A DNA stretch of 5,693 nt, from the NCBI GenBank assembly GCA_029573925.1, contig JAKQBV010000266.1, positions 1-5,693 of the forward strand. Direction: 5' to 3'. The stretch is from a bacterium (GTDB taxonomy: Bacteria; UBP15; UBA6099). Of the stretch, positions 5,583-5,693 are shown one piece after another (position 1 is the first letter of the stretch; the number at the start of each line of letters is the position of its first letter). The translations under genes and the position numbers were made by a program. The notes under the pieces are model-generated. The model had not been told where the DNA came from. It saw only the letters and a list, made by a program, of their open reading frames with translations, and did no database searches.

Positions 5583-5693
5583 CTATTCTTCTTCGGAGCG
5601 CAGCGCCCAGTAAATCATCGGCAACAGCAATTCGTGATGGCCTGTTATGGATATGCCTTCTCCGCCGAGTTCCTTCGCGCGGCGGACAGGGTT
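5583..5693 (-). CDS. Unidentified protein, C-terminal 36 residues (cut by right edge)
   Basis: An open frame enters from the right edge and ends with TAG at 5585-5583, 10 bases before the moxR start. The visible tail includes RRAKELGGEGI, SITGHHELLLP and an acidic end (SEEE). Codon choice is like moxR, and the tight spacing with a ribosome site overlapping the stop argues for a real gene in the same operon. I do not recognise the family from so short a piece. The glycine-rich turn followed by TGHHE might be part of a ligand or metal site, but that is a guess. Confidence 0.6.
   Translation of the reverse strand, partial: NPVRRAKELGGEGISITGHHELLLPMIYWALRSEEE

Overview
The window comes from a Gram-negative (diderm) bacterium: it encodes a full TonB-dependent outer-membrane receptor with signal peptide and C-terminal Phe. 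It also holds what looks like a System II (ResB/CcsA-type) cytochrome c maturation pair. The lineage cannot be fixed from the sequence alone. The mix of genes would suit an anaerobic or respiratory-versatile Gram-negative, and I do not assign a phylum.

Layout. Bases 1-1121 (minus strand) carry two overlapping membrane-protein genes, a CcsA/ResC-like protein followed by the N-terminal third or so of a ResB-like protein that runs off the left edge. A strong symmetrical terminator hairpin (1178-1203) separates them from the TonB-dependent receptor gene (1294-3369, minus). The receptor has an unusually long, structured 5' leader of about 290 nt (3370-3658). The first 105 nt of that leader match the conserved core of the molybdenum-cofactor (Moco/Tuco) riboswitch family, and a good sigma70-type promoter lies immediately upstream. 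Divergently, on the plus strand, lies xthA (exodeoxyribonuclease III, 3758-4543). It converges on a moxR-type AAA+ ATPase gene (4565-5572, minus), which follows the 3' end of an unidentified gene entering from the right edge.

How it fits together. The most interesting unit is promoter, Moco/Tuco-type aptamer, about 170 nt of possible expression platform, strong ribosome binding site, TonB receptor. If the aptamer call holds, an outer-membrane active transporter is controlled by the cell's molybdenum or tungsten cofactor level. That makes the receptor a candidate for uptake of a molybdenum- or tungsten-containing complex, or of a nutrient used by Mo/W enzymes. The second notable point is the CcsA-like protein: it keeps the tryptophans of the heme-handling WWD segment but lacks its Asp-Pro-Lys-Glu core and one expected membrane histidine. 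xthA and moxR look like ordinary housekeeping genes.
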